A stretch of 47,220 bases of DNA from Gammaproteobacteria bacterium (GTDB taxonomy: Bacteria > Pseudomonadota > Gammaproteobacteria > Granulosicoccales > Granulosicoccaceae). Where the stretch lies: positions 1 through 47,220 of the forward strand of contig JAHQVR010000254.1 in assembly GCA_019634245.1 (NCBI GenBank), written 5' to 3'. This document shows, in pieces, positions 43,283-47,220 of this stretch (the first letter of the stretch is position 1; each line of letters begins with the position of its first letter). The notes beneath the pieces were generated by a model that was not told the DNA's origin, made no database searches, and saw only the letters and a list, made by a program, of their open reading frames with translations. Both the position numbers and the translations under genes were made by a program.

Positions 43283-44336
43283 GTTCACCATAGGTATCGA
43301 TAGCATTGACTAAACGATCCATATCAGAATCAGTACCTATGGTGATTCTGATCCAATCTTTTAGTAACGCGTTGTTCCAGTGACGCACCAGGATGTTTTT
43401 GTTAGCCAAGTAGTCAAATAAGGACTTTGCATCGGCTTTACCAGGAGAGACGAATATAAAATTTGCTGCACTGTTCAATACTCGAAATTGTCGTTGCTCC
43501 AGCGCTTCAACGGTTCTTTTTCGAGTGTTCAATATTAGCTGAATGGTTCGTTGATAGTAGACTTCGTCCTCTAATGAGGCGACGGCTGCGCCTTGCGCGA
43601 CACTATCCAGTGGATAGGAATTGAAGGAATTTTTCACCCGTTTTATTCCTTCAATCAAATCGGGATGCGCGAACACCGCTCCGATACGCAAACCGGCTAG
43701 CGACCGACCTTTAGAAAAGGTGCGAGTCACCACTAAGTTGTTGTACTTATGAATTAACCCAATCGCACTCTGCGAGCCAAAATCGGCATACGCCTCATCG
43801 ATCAACACCACCGAATCAGCATGAGTGGTTACCAGCAGCTCGATTTGCTCCAAGGACAAAGCCATTCCCGTTGGCGCATTGGGATTGGGAAACACAATGC
43901 CACCTAACCCCACCTTGAAGCGCTCTGGAACGATAGCGAAATTTTCGGATAATTCGACGGGATGTTTTTCGATTCCAAAGAGATCGCAATACACGGGATA
44001 AAAACTGTAGCTTACTGATGGATACTGCAGAGGTTGATCAGTAAAGAAAGCCATAAATGCAAAACCGAGAATCTCGTCTGAACCATTGCCCACATAGACT
44101 TGCTCGATAGACACGTCATGATACCGAGCGAGTGCCTGCCGCAGCGTCGTCGATTCCGGATCAGGGTATTTTCGCAACACGTGGTGATCAATCTCACGAA
44201 TGGCATTCTGCACGCCAATGCATGGTGGATATGGGTTTTCATTTGTGTTGAGCTTGATAACCTCTGGGTCTGCACGTTGCTCCCCTGGGACATAAGGGTG
44301 CAATCGCTGGACAAGCTGGCTCCAGAACTGACTCAT
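43275..44336 (-). CDS. hisC: Histidinol-phosphate aminotransferase
   Basis: 353 residues of fold-type I PLP enzymes. 'LNTNENPYPPC' near residue 29, 'YVGNGSDEILGFAF' near residue 82, 'VFPNPNAPTGMAL' near residue 148, 'VVLIDEAYADFG' near residue 175 and the PLP-binding Lys in 'VVTRTFSKGRSLAGLRIG' near residue 208, with 'WIRITIGTDSDMD' near the end. It converts imidazole acetol phosphate and glutamate to histidinol phosphate and 2-oxoglutarate. No other his gene is near it. Its end overlaps the start of the barrel gene, so the two are co-translated. Relatives act on aromatic substrates, so that role is possible. Confidence 0.92.
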   Translation of the reverse strand: MSQFWSQLVQRLHPYVPGEQRADPEVIKLNTNENPYPPCIGVQNAIREIDHHVLRKYPDPESTTLRQALARYHDVSIEQVYVGNGSDEILGFAFMAFFTDQPLQYPSVSYSFYPVYCDLFGIEKHPVELSENFAIVPERFKVGLGGIVFPNPNAPTGMALSLEQIELLVTTHADSVVLIDEAYADFGSQSAIGLIHKYNNLVVTRTFSKGRSLAGLRIGAVFAHPDLIEGIKRVKNSFNSYPLDSVAQGAAVASLEDEVYYQRTIQLILNTRKRTVEALEQRQFRVLNSAANFIFVSPGKADAKSLFDYLANKNILVRHWNNALLKDWIRITIGTDSDMDRLVNAIDTYGEHE

Positions 44337-44477
44337 GTCTAGCTCTCACCGACCGACGCAGTAGCCCATAGAATGCACATATCGTTCTGAAACCGCCTGA
44401 ACTCATCCTGCTTGTGGCTTTCGCGTACCATGTTTAGAAATCCAACTGAATCAGTTGTGTAGAGGTAACCTGGATAG

Positions 44478-46079
44478 ATGAAACGACAGTTTGACTACGT
44501 AATTGTTGGTGCTGGCTCGGCTGGATGCGCTGTTGCGAATCGACTCAGTGCTGATGGTACTACAACCGTTGCGCTGCTAGAAGCAGGCAACAAAGATCGC
44601 AACCCCTGGATTCACGTTCCGGTCGGGTATTTCAAAACCATCCACAATACGAAAACCGACTGGTGCTACACCACCGAACCCGATCCTGGCCTCAATGGCC
44701 GTAGTCTTAAGTGGCCGCGTGGCAAAGTGCTAGGTGGTTCGAGTTCAATCAATGGGCTGCTGTATGTGCGGGGCCAACATCAAGACTACGATCGGTGGTC
44801 GGAGCTGGGCTGCACAGGCTGGTCTTTTGATGACGTGCTGCCCTATTTCAAACGCTCAGAACACCAAGAAAATGGTGCGGATGACTATCACGGTGCCAGT
44901 GGTCCCCTAAAAGTAAGCAACATCCGCTTCAAAAGCCAGATTAGTGAGGATTTTATTCGGGGCGTTGCCTCTGTCGGCACCCCGGTGAATCACGACAGCA
45001 ATGGTGCCGAACAGGAAGGTGTCGGCTACTTCCAGCAAACCGCCCATAAGGGGCTCAGATGCAGTAGCGCGGTAGCCTATTTAAAACCCGCACGATCACG
45101 AACCAATTTATCAGTAATCACACAAGCGCTCGTAAAAAAAATAAATTTTGAAGATAAACGTGCCGTCAGCCTGGATAGTATTGTCGGAGGCCAACCCCAA
45201 GTTATCTGCGCCAATCGGGAAATTATCCTGTGTGCGGGGGCCATCGGGTCCCCGCAGCTGCTACAACTCTCAGGCATAGGTCCGGGTCAACTATTGCAAA
45301 ACTTTGGGATCGATACGTTGGTCGATCGCCCCGATGTGGGCGGTAACCTACAAGACCATCTACAAATCAGAGCGGTCTACAAAACCACCACCCCCATTAC
45401 ACTGAATGATCAGCTGGCCAATCCCATTCAGAAAATGCGGGCCGGCTTGAACTACTTGATCACCCGCGGTGGGCCACTGAGTATGGCGGCATCACAGGTC
45501 AGTGCCTTCTGTCGCACCCGTCTGTCCAATGAGAGACCAGATATTCAATACCACTTCCAACCGTTCAGCGCAGATACTCCCGGAGAAGGTCTACATCCGT
45601 TCAGCGCGATCACCGCTTCGGTGTGTCAGCTCAGGCCTGAGAGTCGCGGTCGAATCGATATTCAATCACCGGATTTTTCTGACAAACCTAAAATTATTCC
45701 TAATTATTTATCCACCGATCTGGATTGCCGAACAGCGATTGAAGGGTTGCGATATACCCGCAAAATAATGGCGTCCGACCCCATGAAGCCGCATATTTTG
45801 GAAGAGTATCTCCCAAATCCAGAGGCCCAAACGGATGACGAACTGCTCGATCAGGCCAGAAATATAGCGAACACCATCTATCACCCGGTGGGAACTTGCC
45901 GAATGGGTGCTGACAACGACGCTGTGTTGAACCCTGAGCTTAAGGTGAACGGTGTAGAAGGATTGCGAGTGGTCGATGCGTCGATCATGCCCGAAATCGT
46001 CTCTGGCAATACCAACGCCCCGACTATCATGATAGGTGAAAAGGCGGCAGATCTTATTATTGCTGATCAAACACGATAA
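44478..46079 (+). CDS. GMC family flavoprotein oxidoreductase (choline/alcohol dehydrogenase type)
   Basis: 533 residues. The FAD-binding N-terminus has 'DYVIVGAGSAGCAVANRLS', then 'LLEAGNKDRNPWIHVPVGY', the GMC signature 1 'WPRGKVLGGSSSINGLLYVRG' elements near residue 75, signature 2 'GAIGSPQLLQLSGIGP' near residue 255, and the C-terminal catalytic His in 'TIYHPVGTCRMGAD' and 'VVDASIMPEIVSGNTNAPTIMIGEKAADLI' elements. It should oxidise a primary alcohol. BetA-like enzymes have this form, but no betB or choline transporter adjoins, so the substrate is open. The pta gene follows after 41 bases. Confidence 0.92.
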   Translation: MKRQFDYVIVGAGSAGCAVANRLSADGTTTVALLEAGNKDRNPWIHVPVGYFKTIHNTKTDWCYTTEPDPGLNGRSLKWPRGKVLGGSSSINGLLYVRGQHQDYDRWSELGCTGWSFDDVLPYFKRSEHQENGADDYHGASGPLKVSNIRFKSQISEDFIRGVASVGTPVNHDSNGAEQEGVGYFQQTAHKGLRCSSAVAYLKPARSRTNLSVITQALVKKINFEDKRAVSLDSIVGGQPQVICANREIILCAGAIGSPQLLQLSGIGPGQLLQNFGIDTLVDRPDVGGNLQDHLQIRAVYKTTTPITLNDQLANPIQKMRAGLNYLITRGGPLSMAASQVSAFCRTRLSNERPDIQYHFQPFSADTPGEGLHPFSAITASVCQLRPESRGRIDIQSPDFSDKPKIIPNYLSTDLDCRTAIEGLRYTRKIMASDPMKPHILEEYLPNPEAQTDDELLDQARNIANTIYHPVGTCRMGADNDAVLNPELKVNGVEGLRVVDASIMPEIVSGNTNAPTIMIGEKAADLIIADQTR

Positions 46080-46120
46080 ACTGAACTGGTCTGCAGAACC
46101 AACTATCACAGTGATTTGCA

Positions 46121-47113
46121 ATGTCCGCCTTTGACCAAGTGCTTAATGCGGCTCGCGCCCACAAACGACGCATCGTACTGCCCGAGAGCTTGGATGAGCG
46201 CATCCTCATCGCAGCTATCGACGTTGAAAAACGAGGTCTCGCAACACCCATTTTGGTGGGCGGTGCGAAGGAAATCCACGCAGCAGCTGCCTCATTCAAT
46301 CTGAATGTCGATCATCTGGAAATCTTAGATCCGCTGCAGTCGGCAGATCAGGATGCCTATGTTCAAAGTCTGATTGAAAAACGTGCACCAAGAAACATAC
46401 CAGTCGAAAAGGCGATTGAAGCTTGTAAGAACCCGCTGACATTCGCCTGTTTAAGTTTAGGCCTGGGGAAAGCGGACGGGTGTGTGGCGGGTGCTATGAC
46501 AGCCACTGCCGATGTGGTTCGCAACACCCTACGCTATGTCGGGAAAAAAACAGAGGTCAGTGTGGTCTCCAGTTTTTTTATCATGCTACTCAACGATTCC
46601 CATCCAGTACGTGATGTCATTGTGATTGCTGATTGCGCGTTGGTGATCGAACCTGATGCCGACGAACTCGCCAGCATTGCGATCAGTACGGGTCAAAGCG
46701 CCAAAACTCTGCTGAACCTTGACCCCAATATTGGTATGTTGTCGTTCTCCACCAACGGAAGCGCGCGCCATGCTGCGGTGACCAAAGTACGCGACGCCTG
46801 CAAACGCGCACAACAAGCGAAACCCGACTGGCGCATCATCGGAGAAATTCAATTGGACGCAGCCGTCGTGCCTCCGATACAGCATAGAAAATTCCCTGAA
46901 GAAGCCTGTGATTCACCTTGCAACATCCTTATTTTTCCTAACCTGGATGCTGGCAACATCGGTTACAAACTAATTGAACGCTTTGGGGGAGCACAAGCGT
47001 TGGGACCAATTCTGCAAGGTCTGCAGCACCCGGTAAACGATCTCAGTCGAGGTTGTACGAGTGATGATGTCACCAATATCATTGCCATCACCGCCGCCCA
47101 GTGTGAACCATAG
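46121..47113 (+). CDS. pta: Phosphate acetyltransferase (short, PTA_PTB type)
   Basis: 330 residues. 'RIVLPESLDERILIAA' at the N-terminus, 'LGLGKADGCVAGAMTATADVVRNTLRYVG' elements near residue 123, 'MLSFSTNGSARHAAVTKV' near residue 208, 'GEIQLDAAVVPPI' near residue 237, and 'NILIFPNLDAGNIGYKLIERFGGAQALGP' elements near residue 270 are the family's core. It exchanges acetyl-CoA and acetyl phosphate. It lacks the N-terminal regulatory extension of long Pta enzymes. No ackA is in the window. It lies 41 bases after the GMC oxidoreductase and may be cotranscribed. Confidence 0.9.
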   Translation: MSAFDQVLNAARAHKRRIVLPESLDERILIAAIDVEKRGLATPILVGGAKEIHAAAASFNLNVDHLEILDPLQSADQDAYVQSLIEKRAPRNIPVEKAIEACKNPLTFACLSLGLGKADGCVAGAMTATADVVRNTLRYVGKKTEVSVVSSFFIMLLNDSHPVRDVIVIADCALVIEPDADELASIAISTGQSAKTLLNLDPNIGMLSFSTNGSARHAAVTKVRDACKRAQQAKPDWRIIGEIQLDAAVVPPIQHRKFPEEACDSPCNILIFPNLDAGNIGYKLIERFGGAQALGPILQGLQHPVNDLSRGCTSDDVTNIIAITAAQCEP

Positions 47114-47136
47114 CGTTCGGTAGGAACGCCAACACT

Positions 47137-47220
47137 CTATTTGCGCGGTAAAAAGCGATAGTGTCTTTTAAGTTGAATTCGTCCGGTAGGATGTTCTAAT
47201 ACCACGTCTCGCCACCGTCG
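47137..47220 (-). CDS. C-terminal end of an unidentified gene (runs off right edge)
   Basis: 27 codons plus a TAG stop at 47137-47139. The peptide is basic ('TGRIQLKRHYRFLPRK') and the frame is open to the window edge, while both other minus-strand frames have stops. It is too short to name. It converges with pta. A weak hairpin GCGTTC/GAACGC (47113-47129) lies between. Confidence 0.4.
   Translation of the reverse strand, partial: RRWRDVVLEHPTGRIQLKRHYRFLPRK

Noticed and set aside
1..47220. Search by eye for tRNA, rRNA, CRISPR arrays, insertion sequences, prophage genes and defence islands.
   Set aside because: None seen; gene content and short gaps are those of ordinary chromosomal DNA.

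Overview
The window reads as chromosomal DNA of a Gram-negative bacterium, most likely a gammaproteobacterium. It encodes a MipA-type porin-like protein, lipoproteins with lipoboxes, type IV pilus genes, and the engB / cytochrome c4 / dsbA neighbourhood known from Pseudomonas and relatives. Genes are dense on both strands with short gaps and frequent ATGA overlaps. I saw no tRNA, rRNA, insertion sequence, CRISPR array or prophage. The genus cannot be told from this sequence alone.

Layout. 1-2984: purine (urate) catabolism: hiuH, puuD, allA and a partial ureidoglycine aminohydrolase on the minus strand, with uraD divergent. 3105-4999: a metal-related group made of a remnant of a DmeF-like cation efflux gene, a HupE/UreJ-like membrane protein and a membrane-anchored periplasmic protein, followed by a 60-residue membrane protein. 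5017-6965: murQ and a metallophosphoesterase. 7028-11786: a three-gene ABC transporter whose two permeases each carry a C-terminal peptidase-like domain; one keeps HExxH and the other has lost it. 11809-14217: two lipoproteins and nagA. 14274-17530: an operon of mipA, a DUF3019 protein and an RstA/RstB-like two-component system. 17704-19654: a Crp/Fnr regulator and an AI-2E family permease. 19768-24336: a gluconate module (SMP-30 lactonase, gluconokinase, 2-hydroxyacid dehydrogenase, 6-phosphogluconate dehydrogenase, FucU/RbsD mutarotase), followed by an AEC and an EamA transporter. 26320-31232: pilY1-like adhesin and pilU with an unusual acidic tail. 31363-32772: DUF2130 coiled-coil, nuclease-like protein. 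33109-38304: complete branched-chain amino acid type ABC importer with a Tat-exported binding protein and an internal terminator. 38632-40851: engB, cytochrome c4, dsbA. 40921-44336: a secreted protein of unknown function, a phosphoesterase, an outer-membrane barrel and hisC. 44478-47113: GMC oxidoreductase and phosphate acetyltransferase; the tail of another gene enters from the right edge.

How the genes work together: the purine genes take urate through 5-hydroxyisourate and OHCU to allantoin, and then process ureidoglycine/ureidoglycolate to glyoxylate; the allantoin- and allantoate-hydrolysing enzymes are not in the window and could lie to the left. The gluconate genes lead from a lactone or 2-ketogluconate to gluconate, 6-phosphogluconate and ribulose 5-phosphate. 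The strongest candidate for a poorly described system is the ABC transporter with paired live and dead periplasmic metallopeptidase domains (7028-11786).
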